This document shows positions 1-5,918 of a stretch of DNA of 6,631 nt, one piece after another. Within the stretch, counting starts at the first letter, position 1. Each line of letters starts with the position of its first letter. The notes under the pieces are model-generated. The model was not told where the DNA came from, ran no database searches, and saw nothing but the letters and a program-made list of their open reading frames with translations. The translations under genes and the position numbers were made by a program. This DNA comes from Treponema sp. (GTDB lineage: Bacteria > Spirochaetota > Spirochaetia > Treponematales > Breznakiellaceae), in NCBI GenBank assembly GCA_009784995.1, contig WQXE01000101.1, forward strand, positions 1-6,631, given 5' to 3'.

Positions 1-230
1 GAAAGCATACTGGAAATTGATTGTGAAAAACTGCTTAGTATTATCTTAGGTTCAAGCAGATCGGATTCAAGCTGAGCCTGCGCGAAAGAAAAAACACTTT
101 CGGCGTTGCTTACAAGATTTCTGCGTACGATATTTCTTGTAAACATATAACTGGAAAAAACCATTAACGCGAACGCGATAATCGTAAAAACTAATTGTAT
201 GTATGGTAAATGAAACTTTGGAAATTTCAT
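1..230 (-). CDS. N-terminal part of a membrane protein, probably an extracytoplasmic-sensing signalling protein (cut by window edge)
   Basis: The reverse strand is open from an ATG at 230 to the window edge, giving 76 codons with no stop. The product begins with a short basic segment (MKFPKFHLPYIQ). One strong hydrophobic helix follows at about residues 10-31, ended by arginines (TRNIVRR). A polar, helical stretch then starts that should lie outside the cytoplasm. This single N-terminal anchor followed by a helical sensor region is common in bacterial histidine kinases, diguanylate cyclases and chemoreceptors. No catalytic domain lies in the window, so the exact class is unknown. The start is fixed because no other usual start codon occurs just upstream in frame. 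The possible Shine-Dalgarno GGGAG (244-248) is rather far, 13 nt. The gene is divergent from the ornithine carbamoyltransferase gene and has its own promoter-like extended -10 box. Confidence 0.7.
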   Translation of the reverse strand, partial: MKFPKFHLPYIQLVFTIIAFALMVFSSYMFTRNIVRRNLVSNAESVFSFAQAQLESDLLEPKIILSSFSQSISSML

Positions 231-256
231 AAAATCGACCCGGCTCCCTATTAATA

Positions 257-285
257 TTACAAAAATTATTATACCATAATATAGA
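257..285 (+). promoter_or_regulatory. Candidate sigma-70 type promoter for argF-rnhA
   Basis: TTACAA (257-262) is followed after 17 bp by TATAGA (280-285). TAGAAT (282-287) is an alternative -10. The predicted start near 292 gives a leader of about 45 nt, which ends in a Shine-Dalgarno stretch GGGGGT (327-332) 5 nt before the ATG. A short inverted repeat, TAGAA-N5-TTCTA (282-296), overlaps the -10 and could be an operator. Evidence for that is thin in such AT-rich DNA. Confidence 0.4.
268..276 (-). promoter_or_regulatory. Extended -10 promoter element for the leftward membrane-protein gene
   Basis: On the minus strand the sequence reads TGGTATAAT, which is a TGn extension plus a perfect -10 hexamer. 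A matching -35 is weak (TTAGAA at 292-297 with an 18-bp spacer), as is often the case for extended -10 promoters. Transcription would begin near 261, leaving a leader of about 30 nt before the ATG at 230. The assignment rests on sequence pattern only, in very AT-rich DNA. Confidence 0.5.
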
Positions 286-337
286 ATATTTTTCTAATAT
301 TTAAAATAGTCAGTTTTAAAAAATATGGGGGTATATT

Positions 338-1279
338 ATGTCAATATCATTATATGGAAGATCTTTGCTTACCTTATTGGATTATTCTCCGGAAGAAATC
401 CGTTATTTATTAGACCTTTCAAAAAAGGTTAAAAATGAAGCTAAAAAAGGCAAGGTTTTTAAACGATTCGAAGGAAAAACACTTGCTCTACTTTTTGAAA
501 AACGTTCTACAAGAACAAGATGCGCTTTTGAAACCGCGTTTGGCGAAGAAGGAGGTCACCCTGTTTTTCTTTCAACGCAGGACATTCAACTTGGCGGTAA
601 AGAATCATTGGAGGACACTGCCCGCGTTTTAGGCAGAATGTTCAGTGCCATTCAGTTCAGGGGTTTCAAACAGGAAACAGCGGAAATCCTCGCGAAGTAT
701 TCAAATGTTCCGGTTTATAACGGACTTACAGACCTTTACCACCCGACTCAGGCGCTCGCGGATATTTTGACACTGGAAGAAAGTTTTGGAGACGCTAAAG
801 GAAAAAAACTCTGTTATATCGGAGACGGCAGAAACAATGTCGCGAGTTCATTAATGATAATTTGCGCGAAACTTGGAATAAACTTTACGGTTATTACACC
901 TGAAGAATTAAATCCTGATAATGAACTTCAGCAAAAATGCGGCGCTCTAGCGAAAATATCCGGCGCTGTAATAAAAGTTACTTCTGATATAAACGCGGTA
1001 AAAGACGCGGACGCGCTTTACACAGATGTCTGGACTTCGATGGGTGAAGAAGAAAAAAAAGAACAACGCGTAAAACTTTTAAGTCCGTATCAGGTAAATC
1101 AAAACTTAATGGATAAAACAGGTAAGAGGGATACGATATTCCTGCACTGTCTGCCGGCTGTTAAAGGCGAAGAAGTTACCGCCGATGTCATCGACGGAGC
1201 GCGAAGCAAAGCGTGGGATCAGGCTGAAAACCGCAAACACACGATAAAAGCCGTGATGCTCGCGACATTAAAAAAATGA
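338..1279 (+). CDS. argF: Ornithine carbamoyltransferase
   Basis: This enzyme transfers the carbamoyl group of carbamoyl phosphate to ornithine, giving citrulline and phosphate. It serves the cytoplasmic arginine pathway, or works in reverse in arginine deiminase catabolism. The 313-residue product shows the family motifs in order: the carbamoyl-phosphate loop STRTR (57-61), HPTQ (135-138), a GDGRNN segment (162-167) opening the ornithine domain, DVWTSMGE (230-237, the ornithine-binding SMG loop), the catalytic HCLP (270-273) and the ENRKHTIKAVM closing helix (297-307). Compared with E. coli ArgF it lacks the roughly 20-residue loop after HCLP. That compact form is usual in clostridial and spirochaete-like enzymes. 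The start has a good GGGGGT ribosome site. rnhA follows after 15 bp. No arginine deiminase or carbamate kinase gene is visible, so anabolic ArgF and catabolic ArcB cannot be told apart. Confidence 0.95.
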   Translation: MSISLYGRSLLTLLDYSPEEIRYLLDLSKKVKNEAKKGKVFKRFEGKTLALLFEKRSTRTRCAFETAFGEEGGHPVFLSTQDIQLGGKESLEDTARVLGRMFSAIQFRGFKQETAEILAKYSNVPVYNGLTDLYHPTQALADILTLEESFGDAKGKKLCYIGDGRNNVASSLMIICAKLGINFTVITPEELNPDNELQQKCGALAKISGAVIKVTSDINAVKDADALYTDVWTSMGEEEKKEQRVKLLSPYQVNQNLMDKTGKRDTIFLHCLPAVKGEEVTADVIDGARSKAWDQAENRKHTIKAVMLATLKK

Positions 1280-1294
1280 GTATCAGGAAAAATA

Positions 1295-1759
1295 ATGGAA
1301 ACTTCATTTAGAATTTATACAGACGGCGGATGTTCGGGAAATCCGGGTCCCGGCGGCTGGGCATATGTTATGGTACAAAACACTTTCCAGGGTGATGTTG
1401 TAATCGCGAAAAACCTGGGATCGGAAATTGATACTACCAACAATAAAATGGAATTAACCGCTGTTATCATGGCGTTACGCGCGCTTAAAACCATGAAAGA
1501 CACGCCGCGACAAACCGCTGTAATAACAGATTCTCAGTATGTGCAAAAAGGAATAACCGAATGGATACATACATGGAAACGCAATTCATGGAAAACAAGC
1601 GATAAAAAACCGGTTAAAAATAAAGAATTATGGCTGGAACTTGATTCCTTAGCGGCGGAGTTTCAGCTTAAATGGGAATGGGTCAAAGGTCACGCCGGAA
1701 ATGAATTTAACGAACTTTGTGATGCCATGACCCAAGAAGCAATATTGACAATAAAATAA
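1295..1759 (+). CDS. rnhA: Ribonuclease HI
   Basis: This endonuclease cuts the RNA strand of RNA-DNA hybrids, removing primers and R-loops in the cytoplasm. The 154-residue length matches E. coli RNase HI. The metal-binding and catalytic residues are all present: D10 in YTDGGCSGNPGPGG, E53 in NNKMELTA, D79 in ITDSQYV, H133 in VKGHAGN and D143 in ELCDAM. The basic protrusion that grips the hybrid is visible at about 91-112 (WKRNSWKTSDKKPVKNK), so this is the E. coli-like type I enzyme, without an N-terminal hybrid-binding domain. An AGGA ribosome site (1285-1288) lies 6 nt before the ATG. The gene sits 15 bp after argF and probably shares its transcript. It converges on secA. Confidence 0.96.
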   Translation: METSFRIYTDGGCSGNPGPGGWAYVMVQNTFQGDVVIAKNLGSEIDTTNNKMELTAVIMALRALKTMKDTPRQTAVITDSQYVQKGITEWIHTWKRNSWKTSDKKPVKNKELWLELDSLAAEFQLKWEWVKGHAGNEFNELCDAMTQEAILTIK

Positions 1760-1770
1760 AAATAAAGAAT

Positions 1771-1850
1771 TTACCACGAATCCCACGAATGTTCGCTTAG
1801 ATATCGTACGGTAATTTCGTGATGGTTCGTGTGGTTCGTGGTTAAAAATT
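1771..1850. repeat. Imperfect palindromic repeat of TTCGTG/CACGAA units between rnhA and secA
   Basis: The left arm 1773-1790 (ACCACGAATCCCACGAAT) pairs with the right arm 1825-1842 (GTTCGTGTGGTTCGTGGT). The stem has 18 positions with one mismatch and two G-U pairs, and a 34-nt loop. The right side carries three TTCGTG units (1816, 1826, 1835) spaced 10 and 9 bp, and the left side two CACGAA units (1775, 1784) spaced 9 bp. The element fills most of the convergent gap, so it could slow transcription from both sides. It has a large loop and no adjacent U-tract of the classical kind, so I do not call it an intrinsic terminator. Similar TTCGTGGTTCGTGG strings recur between genes in various bacteria, from memory and not checked here. 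Confidence 0.8.
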
Positions 1851-1868
1851 ATTAATTCATTAATGGTA

Positions 1869-4643
1869 TCATCTGCCGTGGCATTGTTTGTACTTTTTCC
1901 CACTGCCGCACGGACACGGGTCGTTACGCCCAACTTTGGGCTGATTGCGTACCACAGTCGCGTTGTCGGGACGGCTTGCTCTTTGCATAGGGGATGCCGC
2001 CGGCGCTTTTTGCGGCGTTCCGCCAAACGAACCTCCGAATGAACCAATACTTTTGTGACTTGCTGATTGATTTTGACCAATAGATCGGCTTTGAGGTCTT
2101 CGCGTTTGTCCGTCCGCTATTTGGATGCGAATTAAATGCAGACGCGACGCGATTTCCTGCCTGATTTCTTCGATCATTTTTTCGAATATCTGGAAACCTT
2201 CTACCTTGTACTCTGTAAGCGGATTTTTTTGCGCGTAATGGCGAAGGTATACAGCTTCGCGCAACGCTTCCATGTTTTCAAGATGGTCAAGCCATTTGCG
2301 ATCAATCGCGTTTAAATAATTATCACGGATAAATAAATTTAGATATTCCGCTCCGATAAGCGATTCTTTATTAACAAGATCTTTTTCCAAATCATCTACA
2401 ATAAGTTTTTCAAGAATTTCCGCGTTTTTAAATTCTTTGCTGTCTTGCTCTACAGTAAGTGTATAACCAAATTTTGTACGCAGGTTCTCGGTTAAATCTT
2501 TGTATGCCGCAATAAAATCATTTCTGCTGGCTTCGTTATAATCGTCGATATAATCACCAACAATATCTAGCGTAGCGTCATTTACGCGGTTTTTCAAATT
2601 TGTATCTACGAGTATCGCGTCACGCTGTTCATAAATAAACTTGCGCTGCTGGTTTAATACATCGTCGTATTCCAGAAGATGTTTGCGGATTTCAAAGTTG
2701 CGCTCTTCTACTTTCTTTTGCGCGTTTTCTATACTGCGGTTTAATATCGGATGATAAATCGGATCCCCGCCTGTCATGCCAATTCTTGACATTATTCCTT
2801 TCATTTTATCGCCGCCAAAGAGACGCATTAATTCATCGTCCATCGATATAAAAAACTTGCTCTTTCCCGGATCGCCCTGTCGCCCTGATCTGCCTCGAAG
2901 CTGGTTGTCGATACGGCGGCTTTCATGGCGCTCCGTACCAATTACATAAAGACCGCCAAGTGATTTTACTTCTTCGTAATCACTTTTCCATTTTTCGTAT
3001 TCTTCTTTAAATATCGCAGCGTATTGTTCTTCTGTCACATTGGTACCCGCTCTGCGTCTCGCGCGATGTTCGGGATTTCCGCCAAGTTTAATGTCCGTGC
3101 CGCGCCCCGCCATGTTAGTCGCGATTGTAACAGAACCTTTCGCGCCTGCCTCGGCTATAATTAACGCTTCGCGCGCGTGGTTTTTCGCGTTTAAAACTTC
3201 ATGGCGCACTCCCTTGCGCGAAAGTAAATTGGAAATTTTTTCAGATTTTTCGATAGAGACAGTTCCTACCAGCATAGGTTGTCCCTTATTGTAAGCGTCA
3301 GCGATTTCGTCGCATAACGCTTTGTATTTATCCGCTTCGCTAAGATAGACTAAATCGTCATCGTCTTTTCTTGCGACAGGTTTATTTGTAGGAATTACAA
3401 CAACGTCAAGTTTGTAGATTTTATTAAACTCGACAGCTTCGGTATCGGCGGTTCCTGTCATGCCGGAAATCTTTTTATACAACCTGAAGTAATTTTGGAA
3501 AGTGATTGTCGCGAGCGTTCTGTTTCTTTGCGCTATTTTAATCCGTTCTTTCGCTTCGATAGCCTGATGGAGTCCGTCAGAATAACGCCTGCCGTGCAGA
3601 ATACGCCCCGTAAACTCATCAACAATTTGAACCTGACCGTCTTCTACGACATAATCAACATCAATATGAAAAAGCTTATGAGCTCTTAACGCTTGTGTAA
3701 AATAATGAAGGTATTCAAAGTTTTCTTCGTCTACAATCGCGCCTTGTATAAGGTTTCGCTTTTTTAGGATTTCTTCTATATTGGTTAACCCCTGATTACT
3801 AAAAGAAACATTTTTATTTTTTTCGTTTATTTTATAATCTCCGATAACTTCCTCTCCGCGTGTTTCGTCGGGATATTCGCCGTTTTCTTTTTTTTGTATT
3901 TCGCGAAGTCCACCCAAAAGTTTATCAACTTCCGCGAACTTAGCAGTATCATCTTCCGCCGCTCCAGAAATAATTAATGGCGTGCGGGCTTCGTCAATTA
4001 AAATCGAATCAATTTCGTCTACAATACAAAAATTATGTTTGCGTTGAACACGATGCTCGGTTTCACGGTGCATATTATCGCGCAGATAATCAAAACCAAA
4101 TTCATTATTAGTGCCGTAGGTTATATCGCAGGCATAGTTTGATTTTCGTTGTACATTATCCATATTGGAAAGAATCGTTCCTACAGTTAATCCAAGATAA
4201 CTAAAAATGGGACGCATCCAGTCAGAGTCACGGCTAGCGAGGTAATCGTTAACAGTAACAACATGAATGCCGTTTCCGGGAATGGCGTTAAGGTAAGCGG
4301 CGGCAACCGACATAAGGGTTTTGCCTTCGCCGGTTTTCATTTCTACGATTTTTCCCTGATGCAAAACGATCCCGCCTAAAATCTGTACATCGTAGGGACG
4401 CTCACCAATCGTACGCCAAGCGGCTTCTCTTGCCAGCGCGAAAGCTTCGGGTAAAATGCTTTCCAGGCTTTCGCCGTTTTCATGGCGTTTTCTGAATTTT
4501 TCGGTCTGAAAGGGAAAATCCTGAGCGCTTAGGGATTTTGCCCAATCGTCTTTATCGTTGACCATTTTTAATATAGGTTGAAGGGCTTTAACATCGCGTT
4601 CGTTCTGCGAACCGAACAGCGCCTTAAAAAATTTATCAAGCAT
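1869..4643 (-). CDS. secA: Protein translocase subunit SecA
   Basis: SecA is the ATPase motor that drives unfolded preproteins through SecYEG at the inner membrane. The 924-residue product is full length. NBD1 has Walker A MKTGEGKT (102-109) and the DEID box (209-212). The preprotein cross-linking domain follows at about 225-375, then SGMTGTA (393-399). NBD2 holds ATNMAGRGTDIKLGG (508-522) and the arginine-finger motif QLRGRSGRQGDPG (581-593). The helical scaffold and wing region includes about 640-840. A linker rich in Ser, Gly and Gln (about 850-900) leads to a C-terminal SEC-C zinc motif with C910, C912, C921 and H922, the site that in the family binds SecB and phospholipids. The start MLDKFFKALFGSQNERD fits SecA N-termini. 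No Shine-Dalgarno precedes it. A promoter-like -10 lies 6 bp upstream, so the message may be leaderless. The gene stands alone, convergent with rnhA and divergent from oppF. Confidence 0.98.
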   Translation of the reverse strand: MLDKFFKALFGSQNERDVKALQPILKMVNDKDDWAKSLSAQDFPFQTEKFRKRHENGESLESILPEAFALAREAAWRTIGERPYDVQILGGIVLHQGKIVEMKTGEGKTLMSVAAAYLNAIPGNGIHVVTVNDYLASRDSDWMRPIFSYLGLTVGTILSNMDNVQRKSNYACDITYGTNNEFGFDYLRDNMHRETEHRVQRKHNFCIVDEIDSILIDEARTPLIISGAAEDDTAKFAEVDKLLGGLREIQKKENGEYPDETRGEEVIGDYKINEKNKNVSFSNQGLTNIEEILKKRNLIQGAIVDEENFEYLHYFTQALRAHKLFHIDVDYVVEDGQVQIVDEFTGRILHGRRYSDGLHQAIEAKERIKIAQRNRTLATITFQNYFRLYKKISGMTGTADTEAVEFNKIYKLDVVVIPTNKPVARKDDDDLVYLSEADKYKALCDEIADAYNKGQPMLVGTVSIEKSEKISNLLSRKGVRHEVLNAKNHAREALIIAEAGAKGSVTIATNMAGRGTDIKLGGNPEHRARRRAGTNVTEEQYAAIFKEEYEKWKSDYEEVKSLGGLYVIGTERHESRRIDNQLRGRSGRQGDPGKSKFFISMDDELMRLFGGDKMKGIMSRIGMTGGDPIYHPILNRSIENAQKKVEERNFEIRKHLLEYDDVLNQQRKFIYEQRDAILVDTNLKNRVNDATLDIVGDYIDDYNEASRNDFIAAYKDLTENLRTKFGYTLTVEQDSKEFKNAEILEKLIVDDLEKDLVNKESLIGAEYLNLFIRDNYLNAIDRKWLDHLENMEALREAVYLRHYAQKNPLTEYKVEGFQIFEKMIEEIRQEIASRLHLIRIQIADGQTRRPQSRSIGQNQSASHKSIGSFGGSFGGTPQKAPAASPMQRASRPDNATVVRNQPKVGRNDPCPCGSGKKYKQCHGR

Positions 4644-4649
4644 AGAAAC

Positions 4650-4678
4650 AGTGTAACAAAAAAAAGATGTAGTTTCAA
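4650..4678 (-). promoter_or_regulatory. Candidate secA promoter positioned for a leaderless transcript
   Basis: On the minus strand TTGAAA (4673-4678) and TACACT (4650-4655) are separated by exactly 17 bp, matching the -35 and -10 consensus at 5/6 and 4/6 positions. Transcription would start at or next to the A of the secA ATG at 4643. No purine-rich ribosome site exists in the 20 nt before that ATG, which fits a leaderless message. A promoter further upstream, beyond the hairpins, cannot be excluded. Confidence 0.45.
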
Positions 4679-4694
4679 TTACTTCTTTAATTTA

Positions 4695-4727
4695 GGGAAC
4701 CTCTAAAAACTCTTTTTAGAGGTTCCC
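4695..4727. repeat. Perfect 15-bp hairpin with CTC loop (first of three)
   Basis: GGGAACCTCTAAAAA (4695-4709) is perfectly complementary to TTTTTAGAGGTTCCC (4713-4727), with a 3-nt loop. The AT pairs lie next to the loop and the GC pairs at the base. No U-tract follows on either strand, so it lacks intrinsic-terminator form. The shape suggests a dispersed palindromic repeat or a DNA cruciform or protein site. It lies just upstream of the candidate secA -35. Confidence 0.85.
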
Positions 4728-4746
4728 ACAGATAATAAATTAAAGC

Positions 4747-4771
4747 TTTTTGAGGCTTTTAGCCTCAAAAA
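4747..4771. repeat. Perfect 11-bp hairpin with TTT loop (second of three)
   Basis: TTTTTGAGGCT (4747-4757) pairs perfectly with AGCCTCAAAAA (4761-4771). The polarity is opposite to a terminator, because T residues lead and A residues follow the GC core on both strands. It ends 1 bp before the extended -10 box of oppF, so it overlaps the region where a -35 or an activator site would lie. Confidence 0.8.
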
Positions 4772-4772
4772 A

Positions 4773-4781
4773 TGATATAAT
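4773..4781 (+). promoter_or_regulatory. Extended -10 promoter element upstream of oppF
   Basis: TGATATAAT combines a TGn extension with a perfect -10 hexamer (4776-4781). No good -35 is present at the usual spacing, where hairpin two sits. Transcription would begin near 4788, the first base of the third hairpin, so the message would start with a 15-bp stem-loop and reach the oppF ATG about 50 nt later. Confidence 0.5.
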
Positions 4782-4787
4782 GAAATC

Positions 4788-4820
4788 AATTTCAAAAAAC
4801 TATTTTAGTTTTTTGAAATT
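4788..4820. repeat. Perfect 15-bp hairpin with TTT loop (third of three)
   Basis: AATTTCAAAAAACTA (4788-4802) pairs perfectly with TAGTTTTTTGAAATT (4806-4820) around a 3-nt loop. It is very AT-rich. It is flanked by near-identical copies of TATAATGAARTCA at 4776-4788 and 4826-4838. If transcription starts at the upstream -10, this structure forms the 5' end of the oppF message and could affect stability or ribosome entry. The inverted pair TGAAAT/ATTTCA at 4781-4794 offers a competing, weaker fold. Confidence 0.85.
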
Positions 4821-4825
4821 ACCTC

Positions 4826-4831
4826 TATAAT
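4826..4831 (+). promoter_or_regulatory. Second -10 box directly before the oppF ATG
   Basis: A perfect TATAAT lies 6 bp before the ATG at 4838, so initiation here would give a leaderless oppF transcript. It is the second copy of the 13-bp repeat TATAATGAARTCA. No convincing -35 is found 16-18 bp upstream, since that stretch is the loop and right arm of hairpin three. The TG extension present in the first copy is absent here (CTCTATAAT). Confidence 0.35.
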
Positions 4832-4837
4832 GAAGTC

Positions 4838-5908
4838 ATGCCGATTTTGATTGTTTCCAATTTATACAAACGCTTTAATTTGGAGGCGGGTTTTTTTGCC
4901 CGTTTTGGCCGGTTTGTAAACGCTGTAAATGATATTTCTTTTTTTATAGAAAAAAACGAAGCTTATGGCTTGGTTGGAGAATCAGGCTGCGGCAAAACTA
5001 CTACAGCTCGCTTGCTGGTGCGCATGTATGATTCAGACAGCGGAAAAATTATATATAACGACAATGATAAACCTTTAGATGTTACAGTATTAAAAAAAGA
5101 CGCGCTCAAACAATACCGCGAAAAAGTGCGTTACATTTTTCAGGACCCCGCGAGATCGTTAAATCCGCGCATGACCGTTTATGAGGTACTTGTTTCGGGC
5201 TGTAGAAAACCCTTAAAAAAAAGAGGTATCAATGAAACGCGATTGCGCGAAAAAGCGGCGGCAATTATGGAAGAAGTCGGATTGCAAACAGGTGATCTTG
5301 AAAAACGCCCGTCAGAATTTTCAGGTGGTCAGCGTCAAAGAGTTTCTATAGCAAGAGCGTTATTAATGGAACCGGAAATTTTAATATGCGACGAAGTTAT
5401 TTCCGCTCTTGATGTTTCGATACAGGGACAGATTTTAAATCTGTTACTCGACATCCGAAAAAAAAGAAATATTTCATTTTTATTTATCGCGCATGATTTA
5501 AAAGTAGCCAGCTATTTTTGCGACCGCATCGGTGTAATGTACAAAGGAGAATTAATGGAAGAAGCGCCGGCGGCTTCTCTTTATAAAGAAGCAAAACATC
5601 CGTATACAAAACTTTTATTTTCTTCGGCAGCTGGAGCTGAAAAGGAACCTCACACGGAGGCACAAAGGCACGGAGGACACGGAGTTAATAAAAATGATCA
5701 AAAACAAAATATTCTTTGCGCCTCTGCGCCTTTGCGAGATAAAAATGGGGATAATTGCTCGTTTGCGCCGAGATGCCCGCATGCAACAGAACGATGCTTA
5801 CAAGAACAACCATCATTAAAACAAATTGGCGAAGGGCATTTAATTAGATGTTTTAATTATCAACAACACCACCCTGAAGGGTGGGGTATTAAACCCGCCT
5901 GCGAATAA
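4838..5908 (+). CDS. oppF: Oligopeptide/dipeptide ABC transporter ATP-binding protein, OppF/DppF type, with a repeat-encoded insert
   Basis: This is a cytoplasmic ATPase subunit of a peptide importer, normally paired with OppD on the OppBC membrane channel. The 356-residue product has Walker A GESGCGKT (47-54), Q-loop FQDP (101-104), signature FSGGQRQR (161-168), Walker B ILICDE (181-186), the D-loop SALD (189-192) and switch histidine H219. The OppD/F C-terminal extension is recognised by HPYTKLL (254-260) and the cysteine-rich CSFAPRCPHATERC (307-320). Between these two parts, residues 271-301 are encoded by a palindromic repeat and replace the usual proline-rich linker. The last 13 or so residues (HHPEGWGIKPACE) are also palindrome-encoded. 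All nucleotide-binding motifs are intact, so activity is likely. No oppA, B, C or D gene adjoins it. It has no Shine-Dalgarno, and two -10 boxes lie upstream. It converges on ilvN with a 10-bp gap. Confidence 0.93.
   Translation: MPILIVSNLYKRFNLEAGFFARFGRFVNAVNDISFFIEKNEAYGLVGESGCGKTTTARLLVRMYDSDSGKIIYNDNDKPLDVTVLKKDALKQYREKVRYIFQDPARSLNPRMTVYEVLVSGCRKPLKKRGINETRLREKAAAIMEEVGLQTGDLEKRPSEFSGGQRQRVSIARALLMEPEILICDEVISALDVSIQGQILNLLLDIRKKRNISFLFIAHDLKVASYFCDRIGVMYKGELMEEAPAASLYKEAKHPYTKLLFSSAAGAEKEPHTEAQRHGGHGVNKNDQKQNILCASAPLRDKNGDNCSFAPRCPHATERCLQEQPSLKQIGEGHLIRCFNYQQHHPEGWGIKPACE
5648..5740. repeat. Protein-coding palindromic repeat inserted in oppF
   Basis: The left side has four CACRRA units starting at 5653, 5661, 5669 and 5678 (CACGGA, CACAAA, CACGGA, CACGGA). 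The right side has TTTGCG, TCTGCG and TTTGCG at 5715, 5723 and 5731, at 8-bp steps. Reverse-complemented, the right arm aligns to the left arm with a 2-nt bulge, and most differences are A/G transitions, so the RNA could fold into a long imperfect stem. The 93-nt span adds 31 codons without shifting the frame, giving peptide pieces HTEAQRHGGHG and LCASAPLR. Such peptides recur in unrelated bacterial proteins, from memory and unverified. The exact ends are uncertain by a few bases. Confidence 0.8.
5869..5884. repeat. Short perfect hairpin overlapping the oppF C-terminus, possible shared transcription end
   Basis: CCACCC (5869-5874) pairs with GGGTGG (5879-5884) around TGAA. The overlapping GGGT (5884-5887) can instead pair with ACCC (5893-5896). 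The structure lies inside the oppF coding end, 22 bp before its stop, and just past the ilvN stop on the other strand. On the minus strand the hairpin is followed by a moderately T-rich stretch (TGTTGTTGATAATT), so it may help end ilvN transcription. On the plus strand no U-tract follows. Confidence 0.55.
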
Positions 5909-5918
5909 AAACGATTGA

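Noticed and set aside
282..296. ARG box (ArgR operator) upstream of argF
   Set aside because: TAGAA-N5-TTCTA is symmetrical but does not align with the TGAAT-N4-ATTCA consensus, and short AT-rich inverted repeats are expected by chance here.
435..1503. Frames at 435-632 (plus) and 1315-1503 (minus) inside argF and rnhA
   Set aside because: They are embedded in genes with full sets of catalytic motifs, and show no independent coding features.
1771..1850. CRISPR array or iteron cluster
   Set aside because: Units are only 6-9 bp with 8-10 bp steps, in inverted arms, with no spacers of 30 bp or nearby cas or rep genes.
1649..2080. Minus-strand reading frame of 143 codons overlapping the ends of rnhA and secA
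   Set aside because: It overlaps the antisense of rnhA, the palindromic repeat and the secA 3' end in another frame. Its NHEPHEP-like stretch is just the translated repeat. It has no domain signature.
3040..3689. Two plus-strand open frames (3040-3294 and 3495-3689) opposite secA
   Set aside because: They are antisense to conserved secA codons, have no ribosome sites and no recognisable domains.
4695..4771. Intrinsic terminators between secA and oppF
   Set aside because: Both genes point away from this region, and the stems have AT-rich inner or reversed tract polarity with no U-tract after a GC stem, so terminator calls are not supported.
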